Source: Nitrospirota bacterium
GTDB taxonomy: Bacteria > Nitrospirota_A > Leptospirillia > Leptospirillales > Leptospirillaceae
Assembly: GCA_021838765.1 (NCBI GenBank)
Contig: JAKCCY010000026.1
Location: 1-26,911 of the forward strand
DNA: 26,911 nucleotides
Direction of reading: 5' to 3'
Numbering within the stretch: the stretch's first letter is position 1; every line of letters begins with the position of its first letter. Positions 1 through 7,071 of the stretch are shown here, one piece after another. The notes beneath the pieces are model-generated. The model saw only the letters and a program-made list of their open reading frames with translations. It did not search any database and was not told where the DNA came from. Both the position numbers and the translations under genes were made by a program.

Positions 1-223
1 TATGGGGGTTTCTGCTCTCGGGACAGATCCCGTGGAGATTGAGGTGACGAGAAAAAGTCTGTCGCTCATGGCGGGGACGAGTGTTGAGAGTGCTATCCGG
101 CTGACAAGATCATGGGAAAAAGCAGGATATCTGGATCTTTCCAAAAGAGGACATGTCATTGTTCTCTCTCTTGACCATTTTATGAACATGACATATGAAA
201 ACTGGTCATCCGCAAAAGAGTGA
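1..223 (+). CDS. Crp/Fnr-family transcriptional regulator, C-terminal fragment (5' end outside window)
   Basis: Only the last ~73 codons are visible; the reading frame is open to the left edge, so the ATG at position 2 is probably internal. The fragment looks like the winged helix-turn-helix of the Crp/Fnr family. It has a short helix around 'RKSLSLMAG', a recognition helix 'TSVESAIRLTRSWEKAG' carrying the E-S-x-x-R pattern these proteins use to read DNA, then a beta-wing ending in 'GHVIVLSLDHF'. The sensor (cyclic-nucleotide-like) domain would lie outside the window, so whether it binds a nucleotide, an Fe-S cluster or haem cannot be said. It ends 64 bp before the NsrR-like gene on the same strand, so the two regulators may be co-transcribed. 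Confidence 0.8.
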   Translation, partial: MGVSALGTDPVEIEVTRKSLSLMAGTSVESAIRLTRSWEKAGYLDLSKRGHVIVLSLDHFMNMTYENWSSAKE

Positions 224-287
224 CCTTTCCTTGTTTGTTTGCTGAGATAGCAGCATCGGACATTATCATACCAATCGGGGGCGGACC

Positions 288-782
288 ATGCAGTTAACCC
301 AATATACAGATTATTCCCTTCGCGTTCTTTTGTATTTGTCTTCCAATCCCGGTCGGCGCTCTAATATCTCCGAGATCGCAAAAAGCTATGGGATTTCAAA
401 AAATCATTTGATGAAAGTGGTCCAGAACCTTGCGGCAAAAGGTCTTGTCCATTCCATCAGAGGGAGACATGGTGGTCTTTACCATAATGCGGCAACGGAC
501 AAGATTACCTTGGGGGATGTTGTCAGGATGTGCGAGCCGGACTTTTATATCGTCGAGTGTCTCGATGGCATAAAAGGGAAGTGTCCCATTGATTCGGTAT
601 GCTATTTAAAAGGTGTGTTGTCCAATGCGATGAATAAATTCATGGAGGAGCTTGATCGATATACTCTGGGGGAAATGGCCCGAAACCCCCTCCAGCTCCA
701 GCCGCTTCTCAATATCAGGCCTGAATCTTCCAAACGTTCTCCCGCCCTGAAACCTGTTTCCTCTGACGGAGTGAGCGCCTGA
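288..782 (+). CDS. nsrR: Rrf2-family regulator, NsrR/IscR-like Fe-S sensor
   Basis: A 164-residue protein of the Rrf2 family. The N-terminus (MQLTQYTDYSLRVLLYL) and the winged helix ('ISEIAKSYGISKNHLMKVVQNLA', then 'SIRGRHGGLY') closely resemble NsrR, the nitric-oxide-sensing repressor. Three cysteines at about residues 91, 99 and 105 sit in the cluster-binding loop, with a fourth at 82. NsrR and IscR hold a [2Fe-2S] or [4Fe-4S] cluster with three such cysteines. The following segment 'FMEELDRYTLGEM' matches the NsrR dimerisation helix. The C-terminal ~25 residues are an extra Pro/Ser-rich tail. By inference it represses nitrosative-stress genes when the cluster is intact; its targets are not evident here. 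The stop codon lies inside a hairpin shared with the convergent gene. IscR or another Rrf2 Fe-S sensor is the main alternative. Confidence 0.85.
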   Translation: MQLTQYTDYSLRVLLYLSSNPGRRSNISEIAKSYGISKNHLMKVVQNLAAKGLVHSIRGRHGGLYHNAATDKITLGDVVRMCEPDFYIVECLDGIKGKCPIDSVCYLKGVLSNAMNKFMEELDRYTLGEMARNPLQLQPLLNIRPESSKRSPALKPVSSDGVSA

Positions 783-793
783 GGGCGCTCACT
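770..793. terminator. Perfect hairpin spanning both stop codons of two convergent genes
   Basis: AGTGAGCGCC (770-779), loop TGAG (780-783), then GGCGCTCACT (784-793): ten perfect base pairs with a four-base loop. The TGA of the NsrR-like gene (780-782) lies in the loop and the stop of the minus-strand gene (789-791) in the right arm. The position suits a two-way terminator, but neither strand has an immediate run of T, so its efficiency is uncertain. The nearest T-rich stretch on the plus strand starts around 805. Confidence 0.55.
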
Positions 794-1244
794 GAACGGT
801 AACGGTTATTTTCTTTTCAATGGCCTTTCCTGTGCCCATTTTTCCCGAGCCTTTGTTTGTGTTATCCATCCCGGACATGTCACCCATATCCATTCCAGCC
901 ATATCATCGCCCATCTCTTTATGGGTCACAGGATTGGCCTGGACAAAGGAAATCACGTCTTTTCCCTTTGGGAGATGGTGAAGGGTGAGCACTTTTTTGG
1001 CGGAACTGATCGAGACCATCGTGGCCATTTTCCCATTGACATAGACATGGAGGTGAATGGGATGGTGCCGATCGGGAGAGGGGGTGATCCTGAGGACAAG
1101 GCGTATGGATCTCCCGTGGATCTTCTCTTGATTATGGTGGTTCAGAATGCTCAGGACTGGCGCCTCTGAAGTTTTCGCCTGGGCATAAGGTGCTCCGGCC
1201 AGTAAGAGTAAGGTTGCTGCGAGAAGCGAAAGTCTTTTTTTCAT
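789..1244 (-). CDS. Secreted His/Met-rich protein, possible copper-binding periplasmic protein
   Basis: A 151-residue protein with a clear Sec signal peptide: MKKR, a Leu/Ala-rich core, and an AQA|K cleavage site near residue 23. The mature part has a small beta-rich body with a 'HHPIHLHVYVNG' strand (about residues 60-71). It is followed by a methionine/aspartate-rich segment at 111-126 (Met at 111, 115, 118, 120, 123 and 126) and a Lys-rich end. Clusters of MxxM and MxM with histidines are typical of periplasmic copper or silver binding proteins, so metal binding is an inference from composition. I do not recognise the family. It is convergent with the NsrR-like regulator, their stops sharing a hairpin, and lies 79 bp downstream of algC on the same strand. 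The upstream AAGGGG stands 11 bases from the ATG. Confidence 0.7.
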   Translation of the reverse strand: MKKRLSLLAATLLLLAGAPYAQAKTSEAPVLSILNHHNQEKIHGRSIRLVLRITPSPDRHHPIHLHVYVNGKMATMVSISSAKKVLTLHHLPKGKDVISFVQANPVTHKEMGDDMAGMDMGDMSGMDNTNKGSGKMGTGKAIEKKITVTVQ

Positions 1245-1323
1245 GATTTCTTTTGCCCCTTCCCCCTGGTTTCGGGGAGGGCTCTCCTTTCCATTTGTAT
1301 CTGTCCGGAATCGCTTTCCAGGC

Positions 1324-2745
1324 TCAGAATGGGTTGATGGAGGGATCCTCTTTCATCAGAAGCTCTTTTGCTTTTTGAAGCAGGGACTCGATCGTGTTTC
1401 GAATCTCGTCTCTTCTCTGGTCGGTCGGTCCTTCAAATCTGAGCACCAGCGCCGGCTGGGTATTGCTGGCTCTGACCAGTCCCCAGCCATCAGGGTATTC
1501 AACCCTGACACCATCGATATCGATCATGGACGCTCCAGAACCCTGAAGAAGTTTCTTCAGCGTTTCAACCAGTCTGAACTTCAGTGAATCGGGACAATCC
1601 ATCCTGAGTTCTGGAGTGTTTGATGTTTTGGGAATCCTGTCGAGAAGTTCGCTTAGGGGCTTTTGCTGTTCGACCATGAACTGGAGAATGCGAACCCCGG
1701 CATACAAGGCATCGTCAAACCCAAAGTATCCATCCTTGAAAAAGATGTGTCCACTCATTTCGCCCGCAAGTGGAGCTCCTTCTTCTTTCATTTTGGCCTT
1801 GATCACCGAATGTCCGGCTTTCCACATGAGCGGTACTCCGCCCATGCGGGCTATTTCATCGTAGAGAACTTTAGAGGCCTTGACCTCGGAAATAATCATT
1901 GCTCCGGGGTTCCGCTTGAGGACCTGTTCCGAAAACAGGACCATCAACTGGTCTCCATAAAGAATCTCGCCTTTTTCGGTGATGACTCCGATGCGGTCCG
2001 AGTCACCGTCAAAAGCAATTCCGATGTCAGCTTTTTGTCTGACCACCTCGGCCATGAGCATTGCGAGGTTCTCCGGAACGCTCGGATCCGGGTGATGGTT
2101 GGGAAATTTTCCGTCGGGCCTTTCAAACAGAAAGGAGGTCCTGGCACCAATCGCATTGTAGAGGTCTCTTGCCACAAGTCCTCCTGTTCCGTTCCCGCAG
2201 TCTATCACGGCATGGATGGGGCGCCCCATGAACTTGGGCAACAGGGAAATCCTGTCGCGAATCTCCCTGATATAGCTGCTTCGGACCGGAGCCGGACGGA
2301 TCATTCCTTTTTGCCCAATTGAAGGAGGCGTGGATTGTTGCTCCATCCTCTGCCTGATTTCCATGATGCGGGGTCCATGGATGGTCTCCCGGCCTATGGC
2401 CAGTTTCAGGCCGTTGTCCTGGGGCGGGTTGTGGCTGGCCGTAATCATGACACCGCCATCAACAGGAAGGTTGAAAAGGGAGAAATAAAGAAGCGGGGTC
2501 GGAACGACACCAATATCGAGAATATTGATCCCCAGACGCATGATGGCTTCTGAGAAGCTTTTGAGAATCCTCTCCGAGCTTACCCTGACATCCCGGCCGA
2601 TGGAGATTGTCTTCCCGCCGGCATCAAGGATCATCTGTCCATAGGCGGACCCGATCGCATCAATGATTTCGTCCGTCAACTCCGCCTCTGCCACACCCCT
2701 GATGTCGTACTCACGAAAGATCCGGGCGGGAATGTTTTTCAGCAT
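1324..2745 (-). CDS. algC: Phosphomannomutase / phosphoglucomutase
   Basis: A 473-residue alpha-D-phosphohexomutase, the usual length for bacterial AlgC/ManB. It interconverts hexose-6-phosphate and hexose-1-phosphate in the cytosol. The phosphoserine loop TASHNPPQDNG places the catalytic Ser near residue 104; the Mg2+ loop DGDSDR is at 246-251; the sugar-specificity loop GEMSGH at 328-333; the C-terminal phosphate-binding loop RASNTQP at about 425-431. All four signature loops are intact. Its ATG overlaps the end of manC by 7 bp, so the two are translationally coupled and probably act in series: mannose-6-P to mannose-1-P to GDP-mannose. Dual phosphoglucomutase activity is common in this family and cannot be excluded. 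GDP-mannose would feed exopolysaccharide or lipopolysaccharide, but no glycosyltransferase is present in the window. Confidence 0.93.
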   Translation of the reverse strand: MLKNIPARIFREYDIRGVAEAELTDEIIDAIGSAYGQMILDAGGKTISIGRDVRVSSERILKSFSEAIMRLGINILDIGVVPTPLLYFSLFNLPVDGGVMITASHNPPQDNGLKLAIGRETIHGPRIMEIRQRMEQQSTPPSIGQKGMIRPAPVRSSYIREIRDRISLLPKFMGRPIHAVIDCGNGTGGLVARDLYNAIGARTSFLFERPDGKFPNHHPDPSVPENLAMLMAEVVRQKADIGIAFDGDSDRIGVITEKGEILYGDQLMVLFSEQVLKRNPGAMIISEVKASKVLYDEIARMGGVPLMWKAGHSVIKAKMKEEGAPLAGEMSGHIFFKDGYFGFDDALYAGVRILQFMVEQQKPLSELLDRIPKTSNTPELRMDCPDSLKFRLVETLKKLLQGSGASMIDIDGVRVEYPDGWGLVRASNTQPALVLRFEGPTDQRRDEIRNTIESLLQKAKELLMKEDPSINPF

Positions 2746-4211
2746 GATTCTCCCTTGGGGTTGGCTGATTTGATTCGGTTATAGTCATCCTGAAAACGGA
2801 TAATATCGTCCTCTTCCAGATATTCTCCGTTCTGGACCTCAATGATGACCAGCGGCACCTTTCCGGGGTTGTAGATTCTGTGCCTTGCCGTTTTTGGAAT
2901 GTCTATGCTCTGGTTCACATGAAGGTAAACCTCCTGGTCATCGAGCGTTACCCTGGCTGTTCCCGAGGTAACGACCCAGTGTTCGGAGCGGTGAAGATGC
3001 ATCTGGAGGGAAAGTCTGGCATCCGGGTTGACTGTGACGCGCTTGATCTTGTAGTGAGGTCCCTGATCGATAATGGTGTAGTGGCCCCATGGGCGATGAG
3101 TGGTCCTGTGCTCAAGTGCCTCAATGCGCTTTTTTCCCTTGAGTTCGGATACGACCTCTCGTACCTTCTGGAGATCGTCTTTTGTCGAGATGAGTGTGGC
3201 ATCGTCGGTGTCGATAATGACGAGGTTTTTGATGCCAATCGTGGCAATGACCCTTTTGTCTCCGAAAATGATGGAGTTTTCGCTGTCAATCGATATGACA
3301 TTGCCCCGAAGGACATTTCCTTGGGAATCATGTTCGGAGATCTCGTCCAGGGCATTAAAGCTTCCAACATCCTTCCAGTCGATTTCGCTGGCCATGGTCC
3401 AGACGGCGTTTGAATGCTCCATGATGCCATAGTCGACGGAGATATTGGGTGCCTGGGCATAAAAATCCCTGATAGCCTGCTCTTCGGAAGGAGTCCCGAT
3501 GGCCGCGGACAGTTCTTCGACCAGAGCATAAAGACTGGGCTGGTATTTTTGGACTTCATTGAGAAAGACCGATGCGCGGAAGACGAACATGCCGCTGTTC
3601 CAGAGGTGTGTTTTATCCTTGAGAAACTCCTCGGCAACCGGTCGGGATGGCTTTTCGACAAACTTGTTGACGTTGAAGCATGGAGCCTGTCCGAACTTTC
3701 TGGTGTCGACAGGGGATCCTTTCTCAATATATCCGAATCCGGTCTCCGGACGCTTGGGAGGAATTCCGAATGTCAGGAGAACGTCATTTTGTTCAACGGT
3801 CAGACATGCCTGTTTAACAAGCGCGAGGAACTTCTCTTCGGGAGAGATCAGGTGATCGCTGGCCATGACGCATAACACCCCTTCGGGATCCGTCTTTTTG
3901 ATAAAGGCAGAGGCGAGTGCGAGCGGAGGCAGTGTATTTTTTGATTGTGGCTCAACAAATATCCGGGGCGCGGTCTGGCCGGGAGATCCTTTGGGAAGAG
4001 TTGAGAGAGTTCTCTTTGTCTCTGATTCATGTTTTGTTCCGACCATGATCCAGATCTGGTCTTGAGGAAAAAGGGGAAGAAGCCGGTTCACCGTACCGTG
4101 AAGAAGGCTTTTTTCTCCGACCAGGGAGAGGAACTGTTTGGGGTAGAGTTCCCTGCTCAAGGGCCAGAATCGTGTTCCCGAACCGCCTGCCATAATGATG
4201 CCATGCCACAT
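2739..4211 (-). CDS. manC: Mannose-1-phosphate guanylyltransferase / mannose-6-phosphate isomerase
   Basis: A 490-residue bifunctional enzyme of the AlgA/ManC/XanB type. The N-terminal nucleotidyltransferase domain opens with the GTP-binding signature GGSGTRFWPLSRELYPKQF (residues 9-27) and contains FVEKP, the sugar-phosphate loop. The C-terminal ~110 residues form a type II PMI cupin, seen from 'HRPWGHYTIID' through 'LQMHLHRSEHWVVTSGTARV', with the metal-binding histidines present. It makes GDP-mannose from mannose-1-phosphate and GTP; the cupin can isomerise fructose-6-phosphate to mannose-6-phosphate. The ATG is preceded by AAGGAG about 9 bases away. It is first in a manC-algC operon overlapping by 7 bp. 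Confidence 0.94.
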   Translation of the reverse strand: MWHGIIMAGGSGTRFWPLSRELYPKQFLSLVGEKSLLHGTVNRLLPLFPQDQIWIMVGTKHESETKRTLSTLPKGSPGQTAPRIFVEPQSKNTLPPLALASAFIKKTDPEGVLCVMASDHLISPEEKFLALVKQACLTVEQNDVLLTFGIPPKRPETGFGYIEKGSPVDTRKFGQAPCFNVNKFVEKPSRPVAEEFLKDKTHLWNSGMFVFRASVFLNEVQKYQPSLYALVEELSAAIGTPSEEQAIRDFYAQAPNISVDYGIMEHSNAVWTMASEIDWKDVGSFNALDEISEHDSQGNVLRGNVISIDSENSIIFGDKRVIATIGIKNLVIIDTDDATLISTKDDLQKVREVVSELKGKKRIEALEHRTTHRPWGHYTIIDQGPHYKIKRVTVNPDARLSLQMHLHRSEHWVVTSGTARVTLDDQEVYLHVNQSIDIPKTARHRIYNPGKVPLVIIEVQNGEYLEEDDIIRFQDDYNRIKSANPKGESC

Positions 4212-4256
4212 ATTCCGATTCTCCTTGCTGGATTGTCGTGTTAAGTTACTTCCGAA

Positions 4257-4285
4257 TTTTTATCATTCCGGCGCTTGAAGGGCAA
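4257..4285 (-). promoter_or_regulatory. Possible sigma70-type promoter for manC-algC
   Basis: On the minus strand TTGCCC (4280-4285) is followed by a 17-bp spacer and TAAAAA (4257-4262). The predicted start is about 40 bases upstream of the manC ATG. The -35 box is fair and the -10 poor, so this is only a candidate in the 272-bp divergent region between manC and era. The same region holds two short hairpins: GGAGAT/ATCTCC at 4338-4352, and an imperfect one just before era. No other clear signal was found there. Confidence 0.3.
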
Positions 4286-4483
4286 GTATTTTTATTGGAC
4301 ATCAATATTTTTCTGGTTCGTCCGGAAATCAGGACGGGGAGATACAATCTCCGGTGGCCCGATGCATTATGCATTCGCAAGAACTCCTGATGCATGATAG
4401 AATGCCAGGGATACGTATGGTTTGTCCCCTCTGGACGGTCCACAGGAGAGACAAGCCATGATCAACTGTTGATGGAGGTCAGT

Positions 4484-5437
4484 GTGAGAGAAATCGATAT
4501 TGATGATCTTGGTTCGGGCGAGAGCGCTCCCGAGCCCTATAAATGTGGTCTGGTTGCAATGGTTGGCTTGCCGAATGCCGGGAAGTCGACACTTGTCAAC
4601 GCACTTGTCGGGGAGAAGGTGTCTGCGATCTCTCCTATTCCCCAGACAACCCGTACCCTTATTCGGGGGATCCTTACGGAGCCACGAGGGCAGATTGTTT
4701 TTCTCGATACCCCCGGTATTCATCGGCTTTCCCATGCGTTTAACCACCTCATGGTGGACATGTCCAGGGAGGCTCTTCTCGGGGCACATGTCATTGTGTG
4801 GGTGATCAGCCTCGATCCGATGCCCTCGCGTGACGATGTTGACCGGATGAGGAATCTTCTGCTTCCGATCCTTGACGGACGACCACTCTTGATTGCGGCA
4901 ACAAAGATGGACAAGACCGGTGGGCAAGGGATGATTCCGCGGCTTCTTGAGATTGAGTCATGGGGGCTCCCGGGCGAGATTATCCCGGTGTCCGGTGCCA
5001 AGAACAAGAATCTTGACCGCTTCCTTGATGTTGTCTTTCGTCATCTTCCTGAAGGGGAGAACCTTTTTGATCCTGAGCTCTACACGAACCAGACTGTCCG
5101 GCAGCTTGTACGGGAGCTGATCCAGGAAAAGATTTTCTGGAGTCTCAGGGAGGAGGTTCCTCATCAAAGCGCCGTGATGATCGAGGAATATCTTGAACCG
5201 GAGGGGCCGAAAGGAATCACGACCATTCGTGGCGTTATTATCGTGGAGCGGGACTCGCAGAAAGCCATTATGATCGGCAGTGGTGGTGAGCGAATAAGGG
5301 ATGTCAGTGAAAAAGCCCGCCTTGAGATTGAACGGCTTGTCGGAGGAAAGGTTTTCCTGAGGATGCTCGTCAAGGTCGAGCCGGCATGGCGAGATAACCC
5401 CAGAATTTTACGAGAGCTTGGATATATCGGGGAATAG
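4484..5437 (+). CDS. era: GTPase Era
   Basis: A ribosome-associated GTPase that helps mature 16S rRNA and assemble the 30S subunit. The GTP site is seen as GLPNAGKST (G1), DTPG (G3), TKMD (G4, for the usual NKxD) and SGA (G5). The C-terminal KH RNA-binding domain includes IGSGGERIRDVSEKAR and ends in 'VKVEPAWRDNP', as is typical. I place the start at the GTG at 4484 because GGAGG (4474-4478) stands five bases before it. This gives 317 residues, close to the family's ~300. ATGs at 4394 and 4472 are in frame but lack a ribosome binding site and would add an unconserved leader. recO follows 42 bp downstream, the usual era-recO pairing. Confidence 0.93.
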   Translation: MREIDIDDLGSGESAPEPYKCGLVAMVGLPNAGKSTLVNALVGEKVSAISPIPQTTRTLIRGILTEPRGQIVFLDTPGIHRLSHAFNHLMVDMSREALLGAHVIVWVISLDPMPSRDDVDRMRNLLLPILDGRPLLIAATKMDKTGGQGMIPRLLEIESWGLPGEIIPVSGAKNKNLDRFLDVVFRHLPEGENLFDPELYTNQTVRQLVRELIQEKIFWSLREEVPHQSAVMIEEYLEPEGPKGITTIRGVIIVERDSQKAIMIGSGGERIRDVSEKARLEIERLVGGKVFLRMLVKVEPAWRDNPRILRELGYIGE

Positions 5438-5479
5438 TGCTGTTGCTTTTCTGCGTTTCGGGGAGGATGGAGGGGCGAT

Positions 5480-6286
5480 TTGGCATTTGAACGATTTGCT
5501 CTGATCCTCCGCTCTGTCCGCTATGGTGACGATGACAGGGTTGTGACCTTTTTCTCTCTGGAAGAAGGCCTCCTCACAGGGTTTGCGCGAGGGGCGAATG
5601 CTGCCGGCAACCGGTTTGGAGCCGCATTGTCTCCTCTTACCTTTTCTTCCTTGCTAGGGCGCCATCATACTCCCGACAGCCTCTTTCGCCTTCATAAAGC
5701 TCATGTGATTGATCCGTTTCCCGGGATCAGAAACGACTATGACAAGCTTGTCTGGGCGGGGCTTCCGGTAAGGGCGGTTCTTGCTCTTCTCCCACATCAT
5801 GTTCAGGAGCCAGCACTTTTTGAGCTCTTTCTGCGCTACCTGTGTCTTCTGGAGACCGAGCGCTCAAGCTACGCACTCCTCTGGATTCGATTTTCAGCAA
5901 GAATGCTCAGGATTATGGGGTTTGGTCCATTGGCGCCTGTCTGCCAGGGGTGCGGTCTGGATATTCTGATCGGGAAAGTACGCTTTGATCCGGAAAATGG
6001 AAGAGTAAGATGTCGCGACTGCAGCCGGATGGACGGGGAGAAGAGTCGTGAACCTGTTTGTCAGGCAGATTCATTAAGAATACTGGAACAGTTTTCCGGT
6101 GAGGATCTCCGTAAGTCGGAGCGGGTTATTCTTTCCGGACATCAGGAAGGCCAGATCCTGGACCTGATCGACCAAATTATTTCCTGGCATGTGCATCACT
6201 GGACCTTTTCCGGAGCCCTCCCGTTTTTGGAAAAAACAGCTTTTCCTGTTAAAACTGAAAAAAGTGGACACCTATCGATGTCGTAA
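5480..6286 (+). CDS. recO: DNA repair protein RecO
   Basis: A 268-residue RecO that loads RecA onto SSB-coated DNA in the RecFOR recombination pathway. The N-terminal OB-fold is seen in 'ALILRSVRYGDDDRVVTFFSLEEGLLTGFARGA'. The helical C-terminal part carries a zinc finger with Cys at about 155, 158, 178 and 181 (CQGC ... CRDC). The start is the TTG at 5480, with a GGAGGGG run just upstream; no in-frame ATG lies nearby, and the residues immediately after it are conserved. The gene is downstream of era. Its 3' end overlaps the convergent outer-membrane-like gene by 38 bp, so the last ~12 codons are antisense to that gene's end. Confidence 0.9.
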   Translation: MAFERFALILRSVRYGDDDRVVTFFSLEEGLLTGFARGANAAGNRFGAALSPLTFSSLLGRHHTPDSLFRLHKAHVIDPFPGIRNDYDKLVWAGLPVRAVLALLPHHVQEPALFELFLRYLCLLETERSSYALLWIRFSARMLRIMGFGPLAPVCQGCGLDILIGKVRFDPENGRVRCRDCSRMDGEKSREPVCQADSLRILEQFSGEDLRKSERVILSGHQEGQILDLIDQIISWHVHHWTFSGALPFLEKTAFPVKTEKSGHLSMS

Positions 6287-6842
6287 AAAGGAGCAGTGGT
6301 CCTGAGGGTGTGTTCGGGACTGGTCCAAAAGCATTCAGCATGGATTCCGCCCGTTCTTCGATGAAATACTCTTTTGTCCCAAAGCCTATCCCACCATCCA
6401 CAAAAGGTTCGGGAGCCGAGTGGCCAACTCCAAAATTGTATTCCAGTGCGCCTCCACCATCGAGCACGCCGTAAAAGTCGTACTTTTTCCTGTCAAACCG
6501 TGCAAAAACATGTTGGACTCCAACTGTGACGGGAATGATTGAGACCATTCCCCCGGTTGTTGGCTGGTAGGTCATGGGATTGACTCCCCCCGGAGTTGAT
6601 GTCGGAAAAAAGTATGCGCTTCCGGTCAACGTTATGTTCCAGTCGGGTGCATATTCCCACGCAAGCCGTACTGTTCCACCTCCGGCAATGGCCGTCTGGT
6701 TGTCGAGAGGGCTTTTGACCGCGGCGGTCATGTCACCCATGAGCTGAAGATCAAATGCCGAGGATTGTTTGGGAAAGACTAGAAAGAGTGCAATGGCAGC
6801 AAGCGCAGGTATGGCTGAAATCAGGCGGAGAGGGGTTCTCAT
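6249..6842 (-). CDS. Putative outer-membrane beta-barrel protein, hypothetical
   Basis: A 197-residue exported protein: a basic start, a hydrophobic core and a likely SSA|F cleavage near residue 29. The mature chain is made of alternating hydrophobic and polar stretches rich in Gly and aromatics ('VRLAWEYAPDWNITLTGSAYFF', 'YDFYGVLDGGGALEYNFGVG') and ends in phenylalanine (HFFQF). Both features mark outer-membrane beta-barrels of the small OmpA/OmpW-like or PagP-like size. I do not recognise a specific family. AGGA sits four bases before the ATG. It is transcribed divergently from the rlmI-like gene across 229 bp, and convergently with recO, overlapping it by 38 bp. Confidence 0.65.
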   Translation of the reverse strand: MRTPLRLISAIPALAAIALFLVFPKQSSAFDLQLMGDMTAAVKSPLDNQTAIAGGGTVRLAWEYAPDWNITLTGSAYFFPTSTPGGVNPMTYQPTTGGMVSIIPVTVGVQHVFARFDRKKYDFYGVLDGGGALEYNFGVGHSAPEPFVDGGIGFGTKEYFIEERAESMLNAFGPVPNTPSGPLLLFTTSIGVHFFQF

Positions 6843-6856
6843 GGATTCCTTTTTCG

Positions 6857-6872
6857 ATTTGACGTTTCAAAT
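6857..6872. promoter_or_regulatory. Palindromic operator-like site before the outer-membrane-like gene
   Basis: ATTTGA (6857-6862), four bases, then TCAAAT (6867-6872): a perfect 6-4-6 inverted repeat 14 bp upstream of the minus-strand ATG at 6842. A second symmetric block, TATTG-GA-CAATA, lies at 6899-6910. Such symmetry fits a dimeric regulator; the first block faintly resembles Crp/Fnr half-sites. The regulator is not identifiable from sequence alone. Confidence 0.35.
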
Positions 6873-6983
6873 AATGAGTCTGTTTATTTTCACAATACTA
6901 TTGGACAATACCCGAGATTGCGTTCAAGTGGAAGAGGGAGTCTTGATCTGATGGCCGGGGTGCCTGAGGGGGGGACCTATATT

Positions 6984-7012
6984 TTGTTAAAAGCAACAAT
7001 GCCTTGTACAAT
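6984..7012 (+). promoter_or_regulatory. Sigma70-type promoter for the rRNA methyltransferase gene
   Basis: TTGTTA (6984-6989), a 17-bp spacer, then TACAAT (7007-7012). The predicted start near 7019 gives a leader of about 53 bases. A ribosome binding site GAGGA (7056-7060) precedes the ATG at 7072. Confidence 0.65.
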
Positions 7013-7071
7013 GCCATTTTTCATTTTTCCGGTCGTTCCGGTCAATCTTTAATCTGAGGAGCATTATCATT

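Noticed and set aside
1257..1281. C-rich/G-rich hairpin between algC and the His/Met-rich gene as a terminator
   Set aside because: On the transcribed minus strand the stem has an A-C mismatch and is followed by A-rich, not T-rich, sequence.
4427..4446. Imperfect hairpin before era as a regulator or terminator
   Set aside because: The stem has a mismatch and a three-base loop and no T run follows; it could easily be chance.
4394..4483. Longer N-terminus of Era from the ATG at 4394 or 4472
   Set aside because: Neither has a ribosome binding site; GGAGG at 4474-4478 points to the GTG at 4484 and gives the usual length.
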